Assembly (NCBI GenBank): GCA_964538615.1
Contig: CAZIGK010000001.1
Span: 115,882 to 179,881 of the forward strand
DNA from: CAZIGK01 sp964538615
GTDB taxonomy: Bacteria > Pseudomonadota > Alphaproteobacteria > Rickettsiales > RI-342
Reading direction: 5' to 3'
DNA length: 64,000 nt
Position numbers and translations under genes: made by a program. This document shows positions 9,542 to 19,140 of the stretch, piece after piece (the first letter of the stretch is position 1; each line of letters opens with the position of its first letter). Under the pieces are notes generated by a model that was not told the DNA's origin, made no database searches, and saw only the letters and a program-made list of their open reading frames with translations.

Positions 9542-11245
9542 CTAGGACTCAATGAGTTTAAGAAGATTTTGCGGTAGCCGATTCGCTTGCGCCAGTACTG
9601 ATACAGAGGCCTGAATGCTGACTTGTGATGTTGCATAGTCGGTGGATTCTTCCGCCATATCTGTATCCCAAAACACGGATTTTGCGGCATCTGTATTCAG
9701 GATGGTGGTGGTAAGGTTGGTGGCTGCGTAGTCAAAGCGGGATTGTAGCGCCCCGACATCTGCCCGGACGGAGGTTACCATGGCAATAGCGTTATCCAGT
9801 TGCGCAGAGGCTTGTTGCGCCTCGCTTAAACTGCGAATGTGCAGGGTGTCTGTTCCTAAATGTTGGGTTGAGACGGCGCGAATACCGACAGAAATAGCAT
9901 CCTGCGTCTGATTGCCTGTTTGAAACAGAACGGCGCTATCCCCTTTACCAAGACGAAAACTTTGCTTGAGAACTTCCTCGAACTTTGCGGCATTATCAAC
10001 GTTGTTCAAATGGCCGTTGGAGACAAAAGAACCCAATGCCCAATCCAGATGGATACGTTTCGCAGAGGTGGCGTCCCCATTTTTGCGGAGGATAATATTG
10101 GCGCCCGGTGCGAATTGACCACTGGCCGAAATGGTATGGGTGTAAGATTCCCCATTGATGATAAACTCTATGAGTCCTGTTTCCGGACCCGCCGCAGAGG
10201 TTCCATATGCGGCGGTTACGCGAATATCATCTATACGAATCTCGTCAAAATCATCCCAACGGATTACCGCTGAAGAGCCTCCTAATGCGCCGGAGGCATC
10301 CAGTTCAAGCGTACGGGTCTGGAAAAAGTTGATTTTATCCAAGGTCGAGTTGAGACGGGAGGCATAGGTCTGGGCATCCTGCGCATTCGCCACGGCAAGT
10401 GCATTCAGGTTAAGACGGAACAGCCCCCCGCCAGCCTGACCAGTTTCAACATCGTACCCCTGAAAAGTGGTTGCGCTGCCCACATTGGTATTGGTGACAC
10501 GCCCAACATAGCGATAGTCCCCGACGGTGAGAGAAAGGACGACCTGATTGGTGGCCACATACGTCACCTCAAGTCGTGCTCCCCCTAAATCGCCAACAAA
10601 GTCAGGATTATCGGCCACGGATGCCGTTTGCCAGCCGCTGGTCAGAGGGGCACTGGGAGTGATAGGATCAATAATGCTATCCACTTCCGAGGATGTAACC
10701 CCCTCACGTAGTTCGGCGGTAACGCCTCCAAAGCGTGTATTGGAGGCAATACCATAAACCAGTTGCGCAAACGTCGCGGGGCGAATGGTATTGGTATCGG
10801 TTTTGAGAATGGCGTCATTATAGAGATCGCCATTCAGCAAGGTAATGTGATTGAAGCGGGTATTTTCTACCAGACGGTCAATTTCTGCAGAGAGATTCTG
10901 GAACTCCTGATCCAGAAAGCCACGCTCTGATGCCGAGAGCGTACCAGAAGTTGCCTGTACGGAAAGGGCTTTTTGACGTTGCAAAATGGTTTGGATATTA
11001 TGGAGCGCACCATCCGCCACGGCAAGTAACGTGCTGCCTTGCTGGGTGTTATTTAGTGCAGTCTTCAGTGTGTTGACAGTACTTTTCAGAATGGTGCCAA
11101 CCGACAGACCTGCGACATCATCCGCCGCGCGACTGATACGGTGCCCACTTGAAAGTCTGGCAATGGATGTAGCAGACCTCTGAGCGGAAGCCGATAGGCT
11201 CGCTTTCGCAAAAAGAGCGGTGATATTGGTGTGGATACCAACCAA
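9542..11245 (-). CDS. Flagellin
   Basis: Filament subunit. The N-terminal D0/D1 region has the flagellin signature (IHTNITALFAKASL, then IARLSSGHRISRAADDVAGLS) and the C-terminal D1/D0 region has VRADVGALQSRFDYA and ending LAQANRLPQNLLKLIES. Between them about 330 residues of variable, beta-rich D2/D3 sequence make it 567 residues, larger than typical alphaproteobacterial flagellins. The start appears to be TTG at 11245, preceded by AGGAG with suitable spacing; an ATG a few codons earlier is followed at once by a stop. No other flagellar gene lies in the window, so it is an orphan in context. Confidence 0.92.
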   Translation of the reverse strand: MVGIHTNITALFAKASLSASAQRSATSIARLSSGHRISRAADDVAGLSVGTILKSTVNTLKTALNNTQQGSTLLAVADGALHNIQTILQRQKALSVQATSGTLSASERGFLDQEFQNLSAEIDRLVENTRFNHITLLNGDLYNDAILKTDTNTIRPATFAQLVYGIASNTRFGGVTAELREGVTSSEVDSIIDPITPSAPLTSGWQTASVADNPDFVGDLGGARLEVTYVATNQVVLSLTVGDYRYVGRVTNTNVGSATTFQGYDVETGQAGGGLFRLNLNALAVANAQDAQTYASRLNSTLDKINFFQTRTLELDASGALGGSSAVIRWDDFDEIRIDDIRVTAAYGTSAAGPETGLIEFIINGESYTHTISASGQFAPGANIILRKNGDATSAKRIHLDWALGSFVSNGHLNNVDNAAKFEEVLKQSFRLGKGDSAVLFQTGNQTQDAISVGIRAVSTQHLGTDTLHIRSLSEAQQASAQLDNAIAMVTSVRADVGALQSRFDYAATNLTTTILNTDAAKSVFWDTDMAEESTDYATSQVSIQASVSVLAQANRLPQNLLKLIES

Positions 11246-11665
11246 GCGCAGAGTCTCCTACATGGAATACGAACAAGGCTACCTGCCTTCCCGAACACAC
11301 ACTATAACAGTTTTAGAGTGTAACGTATAGATTTTACCTTAATGTAAATGAAAAGATTGGATTTTATGCATTCGATGGTTTGAGCCTAAGGTAGAAAAGC
11401 ATGTTTCTGACAGGCGCAATCGGGCATTGAGTCATGGCATAGACCCCACATACTGGGGAGCGGGCGATACATAGCGCATACATACGGGGTTAGGATACGC
11501 GAGACAGTTGGGTGTTCCATTATTCTTACCATCCAGAAGGCAAAAATAAAGGGAGCGGCGCATAGCATCCCGATACACGAAACGACTGAAACACAACCGA
11601 CATACGGTTATCAATCAGGAGTGTGCCGAAATCCGTACCCTGTATGTCATCTGAACCTAATAACG
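11246..11665. other. 420-base non-coding leader region upstream of flagellin
   Basis: No convincing gene on either strand; the few short open frames lack ribosome sites. It lies upstream of flagellin and downstream of the next minus-strand gene, so the flagellin promoter should be here. A TATAGT box can be read on the minus strand around 11310, but no matching -35, sigma-28 or sigma-54 element is convincing by eye. Confidence 0.4.
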
Positions 11666-13240
11666 TTAACGATGCTGTGACACCAAAGAACGCTGACGTA
11701 TTTCCTCCGCAACGGCTTTCATTTCATCCATTGTGATCAGGCGTAACGAACCATCGGGGGAACCGATCTGATGCGCCAGCGGTTTGTGTATTTCTACGGA
11801 TAACAGTGTACCATCCTCTGCATGGTGAAATTGCAGGGGCAACATGAGATGGACGGGTTGCAACCCCATAGGGACGGTGGCTGCCGTCTGTTCAGGCTGT
11901 ATCTGGAGAGGAGCAAAGGTACGCAACCCCAGAATCATGGCATCAACCCACCCGGTTAGTTGAGTATCATCCAGACCGATGGATGATATATCCCTGCCCT
12001 GCTTTGAGAGTTGTATCTCTAATTGCTGTTTGACAAGAATCTGGGCGGAGTGCATACGCATTGTGTGAGGTTCGAGATGTTTAAGATCCTTCAATTTCAA
12101 CTGATCTTCAAATAAAAGAACATCTTGCAAACGTATGTTGTCCATGATTTTCAGTGAAGCATCCCACAGTCGTTTGTAGGGCTGCATCTGCTGTTTGAAG
12201 CTCTCAATTTCATGAAAGGCAATGCGAGAGATCGCTTTTTCAACGGCTTCTTTGAGCAGAGGTTCATCGGATGTGAAAACCTGCTGGCCTGTCGCATCCA
12301 GCAATTCCTGATAATAATCCTCTCCCAGAAGCCATGACAGTAATTGTTCACGGGTTTCTCTGGGAATGCGAGATTCCATGAAAGGTACAATTTCTGGCTG
12401 AAATGCATCAATGAGCCGCTGGATATCCTCTGCTGTCGTTGCCAGAACATCATGCCCAATGGGAAAACCGCTTGCTTGCGTTGATGCAATAAGAGAGGAT
12501 TTGCTGAGCAATTGTAGAGCCAGATGATAGACCTGTTCTTCCGGAGGGGACGTTACATAACCGGCCTCTCTAGCCAGACGGGGTTTTAGTGCCAAGTCCC
12601 ACAGCGCACCCACTTTGGCGGCGGCCGGGTTCATGGCGCCATTTAGAAGCCATAAACCGGAATAGATTTCAGCAATATTCATATCCGCCCCCCGATCATA
12701 GAGTTGGGAAGGAATATGCACGACATCAACCTCCAGCTCGCGGGTGCCTTCTGCCCGTATAGCTGAGGGGAGTGTGATAAAAATATCCAGATTATAGCGG
12801 TGCGCTTTCCGATCCAGTGTGGCTTTCATGTCCAGACAGACGCCACTATCATGAAGGACACGACAGATGTCGGTCATCATTTCTGGGGTCAGATGATTGG
12901 TTTGCAGGTCAATATCGCCGCTGGCGATCATCCATTCCGGCGCTAATTGCCGGAGCAGGTAGCGTCCACGAAGGGTAAGCCATGGTTCAGGTGTGTTCGT
13001 CTGTGGCTGCAAAAACACTGAGGAGAGCAGTTCTCTGGCATAGGGTTGCAGTACAGGACTGGTGCCTATCACATCCAGCATGACCTGATGGTAATACATG
13101 CCTTCAATGGTATCTGCCGACAATTGCATGACACTGGATGCGTGATGCAGTTCCTCCGCACTCAGCGGAGAGCGGTTCTTGATTCGGTTGCGCAACCAAA
13201 TTTCGCTACCGACAGATGTATTCTGCAATGGTGTTGGCAT
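11666..13240 (-). CDS. Large uncharacterised protein with possible nucleotidyltransferase motifs
   Basis: A 524-residue soluble protein using the ATG at 13240, which has AAGGGAGG just upstream; an in-frame ATG at 13258 is also possible. It has no signal peptide or membrane helix. Around residues 100-190 a GDIDL motif and a later LEVDVVHIP strand resemble the catalytic aspartates of AbiEii-like nucleotidyltransferases, but the leading GG/GS motif is not clear. The rest is helical. It sits alone 420 bases upstream of flagellin. If the NTase reading is right it could be a toxin-like or nucleic-acid-modifying enzyme. Domain assignment is weak; the gene itself is solid. Confidence 0.7.
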   Translation of the reverse strand: MPTPLQNTSVGSEIWLRNRIKNRSPLSAEELHHASSVMQLSADTIEGMYYHQVMLDVIGTSPVLQPYARELLSSVFLQPQTNTPEPWLTLRGRYLLRQLAPEWMIASGDIDLQTNHLTPEMMTDICRVLHDSGVCLDMKATLDRKAHRYNLDIFITLPSAIRAEGTRELEVDVVHIPSQLYDRGADMNIAEIYSGLWLLNGAMNPAAAKVGALWDLALKPRLAREAGYVTSPPEEQVYHLALQLLSKSSLIASTQASGFPIGHDVLATTAEDIQRLIDAFQPEIVPFMESRIPRETREQLLSWLLGEDYYQELLDATGQQVFTSDEPLLKEAVEKAISRIAFHEIESFKQQMQPYKRLWDASLKIMDNIRLQDVLLFEDQLKLKDLKHLEPHTMRMHSAQILVKQQLEIQLSKQGRDISSIGLDDTQLTGWVDAMILGLRTFAPLQIQPEQTAATVPMGLQPVHLMLPLQFHHAEDGTLLSVEIHKPLAHQIGSPDGSLRLITMDEMKAVAEEIRQRSLVSQHR

Positions 13241-13335
13241 GAAGCCTCCCTTCCACATGCACCCCTGTTTTTCTTCTCAAGATTGAGTATAGTCAAACTA
13301 TGTGACGTTTTTGTGTATAGGGTATCAAGGGGGTA

Positions 13336-13842
13336 TTAACGGGGAGCAGCCTGTTGCTGCCACAGGCGCATGACGGTGCGGATATTGGCGATGAGGAAAA
13401 AGCCCTCCAGCATCAGGCCGCCGAGTGAACCTTCCAGAATATTAAAGCCAATCCACATAGCGGTCCCGATCATCAGCATCAGGCGCAGGCGGATGCCTGA
13501 AAAGCAGAACATGGCGATGGTGCCGTTCATGCTGGCAAGAATAGGCAGGATGTCTCGCGGAGTGGTATAGACCGTGTAACCGATAGCAGCATAAACCAGC
13601 AGGAACAGTGGTAGAAGGATGCGAAACCGAGGCCAGAGGGAAAGAATGGTACGCAATGAGGTAATGACCGCTGCCGCTGCACCGGCCGGTGCCCCCAGCA
13701 ACCAGAAATGCAGCGCCATAACCGCAGCCGAGGCACTGATGCCCAGCTTGAAAGCGGTATCACCGGGTCGCAGAAAGGCGGTAATACCGACTAACATACC
13801 CGCAATACCAACGGCCTGTGCCCAAATATCCTGTGTTATCAT
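13336..13842 (-). CDS. YgjV-family inner membrane protein
   Basis: A 168-residue integral membrane protein with about six hydrophobic segments. The N-terminal WAQAVGIAGMLVGITAF, then LHFWLLGAPAGAAAAV and GSLGGLMLEGFFLIANI, match the Imp-YgjV family closely. E. coli YgjV begins at the equivalent of the ATG at 13842; an in-frame GTG at 13881 would extend it by 13 residues into the upstream gene. The family has no established function. It begins just after the GNAT-nitrilase gene and is probably co-transcribed with it. Confidence 0.82.
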   Translation of the reverse strand: MITQDIWAQAVGIAGMLVGITAFLRPGDTAFKLGISASAAVMALHFWLLGAPAGAAAAVITSLRTILSLWPRFRILLPLFLLVYAAIGYTVYTTPRDILPILASMNGTIAMFCFSGIRLRLMLMIGTAMWIGFNILEGSLGGLMLEGFFLIANIRTVMRLWQQQAAPR

Positions 13843-13862
13843 ATCTGCTGCATAGAGAGCTG

Positions 13863-15422
13863 TTATTTCTGGCCTTCCCACTCCACCCGATAGAGATCGA
13901 AGCGGCGATCTTTCAGGTTTTGTACCGTACCACTGTTACGGCTGACAAACAGATTGTGCAGGGGTAAATCCGCAAAGGCCAGCATTTCCGTATTCGCGTT
14001 GCAGGTGGCGGCGATGCCATCCCGCGCAAAGGGGAAATCGCAGGGGGTGTAAATGCCGCTTTCCGCGTAGTGAATGTCCATATTTTCGACATCCGGCAAG
14101 TTGCCCACGAGACCGGATGTGACCACATAGCATTGGTTTTCCACCGCTCTGGCCTGCGCGCAATAGCGCACCCGCAGGTAGCCTTGCCGTTCATCTGTAC
14201 AGAAGGGAACGAACAGAATCAGTGCGCCTTGATCCACCAGATGGCGCGCGGTTTCCGGAAACTCTGAATCATAGCAGATCATCACCCCTATCGGACCGCA
14301 ATCCGTTTGAATGGCCTCCAGCCTGCCACCACCTTCAATGTTCCACCAATAACGCTCGTTGGGGGTGGGGTGCAATTTATCCTGATGGTAGACCGCGCCA
14401 TCACGCAGGAAGACATAACAAATATTGCGAATTTTACCATCCAGCGTACGCGTGGGGTGTGAACCACCGATGATATGAATATTATAGCTGATCGCCAATT
14501 GTTGCATGAAAGCGATATAACGCTCTGTGTAGCGGGTTAGATGCTCAATGGATTGGGAGGGGGTGAGGCGTTTGGGTTCCAGAGAGAGAAGCGGCACGGT
14601 GACCATCTCCGGAAAGACGACAAAATCTGCCCGGTAGTCGGCGGCAATATCCACAAAATATTCAATTTGACCTTCAAACTGGTCATAACTTTCGACCTTA
14701 CGCACCTGAAACTGCACGGTGGCGACACGCACAGAATCTGGCAGGCGGCCACGCTGGCGTTTGGTTTTATCCTCTGCGTGTGCCAGTTTGGGGTTATACC
14801 AAACCATGTGGGTGGCAGCGCCGCCGGAATCTTTATCCAACGGCAGGTAATCCGGCAGAATGCCGATGGGTTCAAAGTCGTTGGACAGGTGAAACTGAAT
14901 CACCTGATCCCGCAGTTGTTTGTTTTTGACGGCTTCCAGATAGGTGTGCGGAGTGGCATATTGTTTGCGTTTGCGGCTAAAACCGGGCATGCGTCCACCA
15001 AAGACGATGCCGCGCAATTCATAATCCTGACAGAGGCGTTTACGGGCATCGTACAGGCGCTGACCGATGCGCAACCCACGCATTTTGGGGTCTACACAGA
15101 CTTCCATGCCGTAGAGAAAATCCCCGTCCGGATCATGACGGGTGGCAAAACCGTTGGCGGTAATTTCTTTCCAGCTATGGGGTTTCATGGCGACATCGCC
15201 ACTGACAATAAACGTGGCGCAGTGTCCCACTACCTCGCCTTCATATTCCGCTACAAACTGCCCTTCCGGGAAGTTATTGATTTGTCCACGCAGCATTTCC
15301 TTATTCATGCCATGCTCGCCATAGACACGTTTGCCCAGCTCAACCAGTGACGGAATATCTGCCGTCGTAGCGAGACGGATATGGAGCTTGGATGGTTGCA
15401 GGGAGGTACGGGACTGGCTCAT
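13863..15422 (-). CDS. GNAT acetyltransferase-nitrilase fusion protein
   Basis: A 519-residue two-domain protein. Residues about 13-210 form a GNAT domain, with the acetyl-CoA loop MRGLRIGQRLYDAR at 114-127. Residues about 231-515 form a carbon-nitrogen hydrolase with the complete catalytic triad: E272 in VVFPEM, K349 in HQDKLHP and C383 in VMICYDSEFPE. Each half therefore looks active. Such fusions occur in scattered bacteria and their physiological substrates are unknown; acyl transfer to, or deamidation of, a small amide is a reasonable inference. It is divergent from the ABC exporter operon and upstream of the YgjV gene. Confidence 0.9.
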   Translation of the reverse strand: MSQSRTSLQPSKLHIRLATTADIPSLVELGKRVYGEHGMNKEMLRGQINNFPEGQFVAEYEGEVVGHCATFIVSGDVAMKPHSWKEITANGFATRHDPDGDFLYGMEVCVDPKMRGLRIGQRLYDARKRLCQDYELRGIVFGGRMPGFSRKRKQYATPHTYLEAVKNKQLRDQVIQFHLSNDFEPIGILPDYLPLDKDSGGAATHMVWYNPKLAHAEDKTKRQRGRLPDSVRVATVQFQVRKVESYDQFEGQIEYFVDIAADYRADFVVFPEMVTVPLLSLEPKRLTPSQSIEHLTRYTERYIAFMQQLAISYNIHIIGGSHPTRTLDGKIRNICYVFLRDGAVYHQDKLHPTPNERYWWNIEGGGRLEAIQTDCGPIGVMICYDSEFPETARHLVDQGALILFVPFCTDERQGYLRVRYCAQARAVENQCYVVTSGLVGNLPDVENMDIHYAESGIYTPCDFPFARDGIAATCNANTEMLAFADLPLHNLFVSRNSGTVQNLKDRRFDLYRVEWEGQK

Positions 15423-15572
15423 GGTGTGGATTCTTTCGCATTCTCGTGAGGTACAGAGGTAACGTAACAGCTTGTGATGCGAGGCTCAATGGATGGTTTT
15501 TTCTTTGTCTGCATCTTGAATAGGTCGTATGGGCTACTTATACTACCACATATTGTAGGGAGTACCGGATTT

Positions 15573-16523
15573 ATGACCGCACTGATTGCTGCTGAGCATT
15601 TACACAAACAATTTGGAAAGACACCTGTTGTGCGAGATCTTTCTCTGGAGATAGCCCGTGGACAGGTGTGGGGATTGCTGGGGCCAAACGGAGCCGGAAA
15701 AACCACCAGCATGCGTTTGTTAACCGGTTTTCTGACCGCCGATGCCGGGCAGGTACAGATTGCCGGACATTGTTTGCAGAAAGAGCCGGAACTGGCACGG
15801 CGTCATGTGGGGTATTTGCCGGAAGGGGCGCCTCTTTATGCAGATATGACCCCATGGATGCATCTGCAATGGGCGGGGCGCATGCACGGATTGTCCGCGG
15901 GGACGTTGAAGCAACGGCAGGAGCAGATGATTGCCGAATTGCATTTGGAGGATGTGTTGCATCAACCCGTGGAAACCCTGTCTAAGGGGTTTCGCAGGCG
16001 GGTGGGTCTGGCGCTGGCGTTGTTGCATGACCCGGACGTGTTAATTCTGGATGAACCAACAGATGGGCTGGATCCGTTGCAGAAGCAGGAAGTACGCCAG
16101 CTTATTCAACGGATTGCACCGGAAAAAGCGATTCTGATTTCCACCCATATTCTGGAAGAAGTGGAAGCCATGTGCAGCCATGTTGCCTTGATTCGGGAGG
16201 GGCGTATTATCCTGCGCGGAACCCCCGCTGAACTATTGGCGCGTGATCCAATGGCGCATTGCCTGTTGCTGCGTATTAGCAGCCATTCCCCGGAAAAGGC
16301 GCTGCCCCTGTTGCAGGCGGCGGAGGCAATTTTAGTGGCTGAGGCGGTGGAAGACCATATCCGGGTGCAATTACGGGAGCAAACGGGCGCTTGTTTAGCC
16401 GAGGTGTTAGCCTATATTCAGGCGCACGGGCTGGCGCTGGAACGGCTTGCGCCCCTGCCCGGCGCCATGGAACGGGTGTTTCTGGAGCAAATGCGTACGG
16501 CTGTCGTCTCCGGCACCATGTAG
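15573..16523 (+). CDS. ABC transporter ATP-binding subunit (GldA/NosF-like)
   Basis: Cytosolic ATPase of an ABC-2 type exporter. Walker A GPNGAGKT at residues 37-44, a signature segment at 136-140 (LSKGF, deviating from LSGGQ as often in GldA-type proteins) and Walker B LILDEP at 157-162. A C-terminal extension of about 90 residues follows the NTPase core. I chose the ATG at 15573, preceded by TAGGGAG; an earlier in-frame start at 15474 would add an atypical leader. First gene of a four-gene run with permease, GldG-like and DUF4340 products. Confidence 0.92.
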   Translation: MTALIAAEHLHKQFGKTPVVRDLSLEIARGQVWGLLGPNGAGKTTSMRLLTGFLTADAGQVQIAGHCLQKEPELARRHVGYLPEGAPLYADMTPWMHLQWAGRMHGLSAGTLKQRQEQMIAELHLEDVLHQPVETLSKGFRRRVGLALALLHDPDVLILDEPTDGLDPLQKQEVRQLIQRIAPEKAILISTHILEEVEAMCSHVALIREGRIILRGTPAELLARDPMAHCLLLRISSHSPEKALPLLQAAEAILVAEAVEDHIRVQLREQTGACLAEVLAYIQAHGLALERLAPLPGAMERVFLEQMRTAVVSGTM

Positions 16524-16541
16524 AGAGAAGGGTTAGATAGG

Positions 16542-17318
16542 ATGCAGGGATTGCGAACCACGTTTCACCGGGAATTGCTGGGGTATTTCATTACTCCGGT
16601 TGCGTATGTGTTTATTGCACTGTTTGTATTGGTCAGTAGTGCATTCACCTTTAGCCTGTCGCAATTGTTTGAACGCGGGCAAGCCGATTTAATGCCGTTT
16701 TTTCAATGGCACCCATGGCTATATTTATTTTTTATCCCTGCTATTTCCATGCGCTTGTGGGCAGAGGAAAAGCGTAGTAATACGCTGGAATTAGTGCTGA
16801 CCATGCCGGTTCCTTTATGGCAGTCCGTGCTGGGGAAATATCTGGCTGCATGGGTATTTGTGGCCATTAGTTTGCTTGCCACCACCCCTCTGTGGCTGAC
16901 CGTCAGTTGGTTGGGGAACCCTGACCACGGAGTGATTATCAGCAGTTATGCAGGGAGTTTATGGCTGGCTTCGGCGTATTTGGCGGTGGGGTCTTGTTTA
17001 TCTGCCTGCACACGTAACCAGGTGATTGCGTTTGTGCTGTCCTGCGTGGGATGCTTTGTGCTGACCGTGTTAGGGTTTCCTCTGGTGATGGATGCGTTGC
17101 AAACCATCCTTCCCTACCGTTTGCTGGATGTGGTGCGGCAATTAAGTTTGCTGACCCATTACATGGAATGGACTCAGGGGTTGGTGTCGCTGGGGAGTGT
17201 GCTTTTCTACCTCAGCTTTGCGGGATTGTGGCTGGCCATAACTGTGCTGTTGCTCGCTCCCCGTAGCCAGCATACTGTAGCGACCCACACACAAAACAGC
17301 GAGGTGAGCCATGCGTAA
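16542..17318 (+). CDS. ABC-2 type permease (GldF-like)
   Basis: A 258-residue integral membrane protein with six predicted helices. The motif SMRLWAEEKRSNTLELVLTMP between helices 2 and 3 is typical of ABC-2 permeases of the GldF/NosY type. It lies 18 bases after the ATPase gene and its end overlaps the GldG-like gene by 8 bases. It probably forms the membrane channel of the exporter; the substrate is unknown. Confidence 0.9.
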   Translation: MQGLRTTFHRELLGYFITPVAYVFIALFVLVSSAFTFSLSQLFERGQADLMPFFQWHPWLYLFFIPAISMRLWAEEKRSNTLELVLTMPVPLWQSVLGKYLAAWVFVAISLLATTPLWLTVSWLGNPDHGVIISSYAGSLWLASAYLAVGSCLSACTRNQVIAFVLSCVGCFVLTVLGFPLVMDALQTILPYRLLDVVRQLSLLTHYMEWTQGLVSLGSVLFYLSFAGLWLAITVLLLAPRSQHTVATHTQNSEVSHA

Positions 17319-19137
17319 AACGATGCGTTTAGTCGGCTATATCACGGGATTCGCGCTGGTGTTTCTGGCACTGAACATTCTGATGCAGCATGGGTTGAGG
17401 GGACTGCGACTGGATGCAACAGAAGGCCATTTATATACACTTTCCGACAATACGAAGACGATGCTGGCAGAGCTGAGCGAACCCGTGGAGGCGCGATTGT
17501 ATTACTCCCATGAGGTGGCGACGGGGATTCCGGTCATACAGGCTTATGCTCAACGGGTTCAGACATTGCTGGAACGGATGAAAGAAGCCAGCGATGGCAA
17601 GTTGACGGTCAGGGTGGTGAATCCGGAACCTTTTTCCGTACAGGAAGATGACGCGGTGGCAGCGGGGATTCAGGGTATTCCTATCAATGATATTGGACAC
17701 CGTTTGTATTTTGGGCTGCTGTTGACCAACAGCACGGATGAACAGGAAGTGTTGGCGTTTCTGGATCCTGAACAGGAGGCAACGCTGGAATATGAGCTGT
17801 TGCAAAAGCTGCACACGCTGTCTCACCCTCAAAAACCGGTGGTTGGGATATTAAGCGGGTGGAAAGCCTCTACCAACGAGGATGCTGCAAACCCTCTGGC
17901 TGGCATGATGGGCGGCATGGAGCCTTTCAGCCTGCGTGGACAGATGGAAGCACTGTATGAAGTGCGGGATGTGGAGATGGATACCATTGCGATACCGGAA
18001 GAGGTGACGCTGTTGATGGTGATTCACCCTGCGCAACTGGGCGAAGAAACCCTGAAGGCGATTGACCGTTTTGTGGTACAGGGAGGGCGTTTGCTGGTGT
18101 TCACGGATCCACAGACGGATCACCCGGCTGCTCCCAAGGTATCGGAGATGAACCGATTGACAGAAGCCTGGGGTGTAAGGCAGGTGCCGGGCATGGTCAT
18201 CGCAGATCGTAATGCGGCGATGCGGGTTCCACGGCAGGATTATGGCATGGCAGGCGATGGGCGACTGGCATTTGATATGCGCATGGATTACCTGAAGCTG
18301 GATTCGGATAATATGCCATCACAGAGCATCACCACCCACGGCTTGCAGGAGTTGCATGTGATAACGGCGGGGCATTGGCTGCCACAAGAGAAGACACTCA
18401 CACAGCATGCCCTGACGTGGAATGTGTTGCTGGAGTCCGGCGAAGATGCAATGGAACTGGCGCCTGAAAAAGCCGCACGGCAAAAGCCTCTGGCGGGAGA
18501 TTTTATTCCCTCTGGCACACGGTTTGCGCTGGCGGGAATGGTAGAGGGTGTGTTTCCTCCGGTCTTCAAGGACACGCCTGCACCGGAACAGCCCGTTAAA
18601 ACCGCCGTGGTGCTGGTGGCGGACAGTGACCTGTTGCGCGACCAGTTTTGGCTTCAGAAGCAATCTTTCTTTGGGCAGCAGGTGGGCATTCCCACCGCTG
18701 ATAATGGCCGGTTTGTACTGAACCTGATGGATATGCTGACAGGAAATACGGGATTGATGGGGTTGCGCAGCCGTACCGTGGCGGAGCGCCCATTTGAGCA
18801 AATTGAGGCGATGCGCATGCAGGCGGAAGCCCGTTTCCGGGAACAGGAAGAAGCCTTACAACAACGCATGAAAGAGACCGAGCAACGATTGCAGCAATTA
18901 GCACCTGTGGATAAAACAGCGCAAGGGGAACTACTGACCCCGGAGCAGGAAGCGGAATTGAGCCACTTCCGTGAAGAGTTGCTGGTTATCCGGCGGCAGT
19001 TGCGGGATGTACAACATGCGCTACAGGAAGATATTTCCACGGTGGGGCGCTGGCTGAAAATAGGGCATATTGGCCTGTTACCACTTTTAGTGATACTACT
19101 GGCCTTCTTTTTGCCACGTTACCTGACCCGGAGGTAG
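17311..19137 (+). CDS. GldG-like ABC-type transport auxiliary protein
   Basis: A 608-residue protein anchored by an N-terminal helix (about residues 8-25) and a C-terminal helix (about 583-603), with a large periplasmic middle. The early strands (LYTLSDNTKTMLAEL, EPVEARLYYS) and the later VTLLMVIHP and GGRLLVFTDP blocks are typical of the GldG_uncharacterised family. A charged coiled coil occupies about residues 490-570. The start has GAGGTGAG upstream and overlaps the permease gene. In Bacteroidetes GldFG takes part in gliding; in Proteobacteria this arrangement is an exporter of unknown cargo. Confidence 0.88.
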   Translation: MRKTMRLVGYITGFALVFLALNILMQHGLRGLRLDATEGHLYTLSDNTKTMLAELSEPVEARLYYSHEVATGIPVIQAYAQRVQTLLERMKEASDGKLTVRVVNPEPFSVQEDDAVAAGIQGIPINDIGHRLYFGLLLTNSTDEQEVLAFLDPEQEATLEYELLQKLHTLSHPQKPVVGILSGWKASTNEDAANPLAGMMGGMEPFSLRGQMEALYEVRDVEMDTIAIPEEVTLLMVIHPAQLGEETLKAIDRFVVQGGRLLVFTDPQTDHPAAPKVSEMNRLTEAWGVRQVPGMVIADRNAAMRVPRQDYGMAGDGRLAFDMRMDYLKLDSDNMPSQSITTHGLQELHVITAGHWLPQEKTLTQHALTWNVLLESGEDAMELAPEKAARQKPLAGDFIPSGTRFALAGMVEGVFPPVFKDTPAPEQPVKTAVVLVADSDLLRDQFWLQKQSFFGQQVGIPTADNGRFVLNLMDMLTGNTGLMGLRSRTVAERPFEQIEAMRMQAEARFREQEEALQQRMKETEQRLQQLAPVDKTAQGELLTPEQEAELSHFREELLVIRRQLRDVQHALQEDISTVGRWLKIGHIGLLPLLVILLAFFLPRYLTRR

Positions 19138-19140
19138 CCC

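Noticed and set aside
11386..11614. Two overlapping 60-codon frames upstream of flagellin
   Set aside because: No ribosome sites, odd amino-acid composition and no sign of signal or domain; treated as leader DNA.
14541..15350. A 269-codon open frame antisense to the GNAT-nitrilase gene
   Set aside because: The sense strand encodes a fusion protein with both catalytic motif sets intact; the antisense product has no recognisable features or ribosome site.
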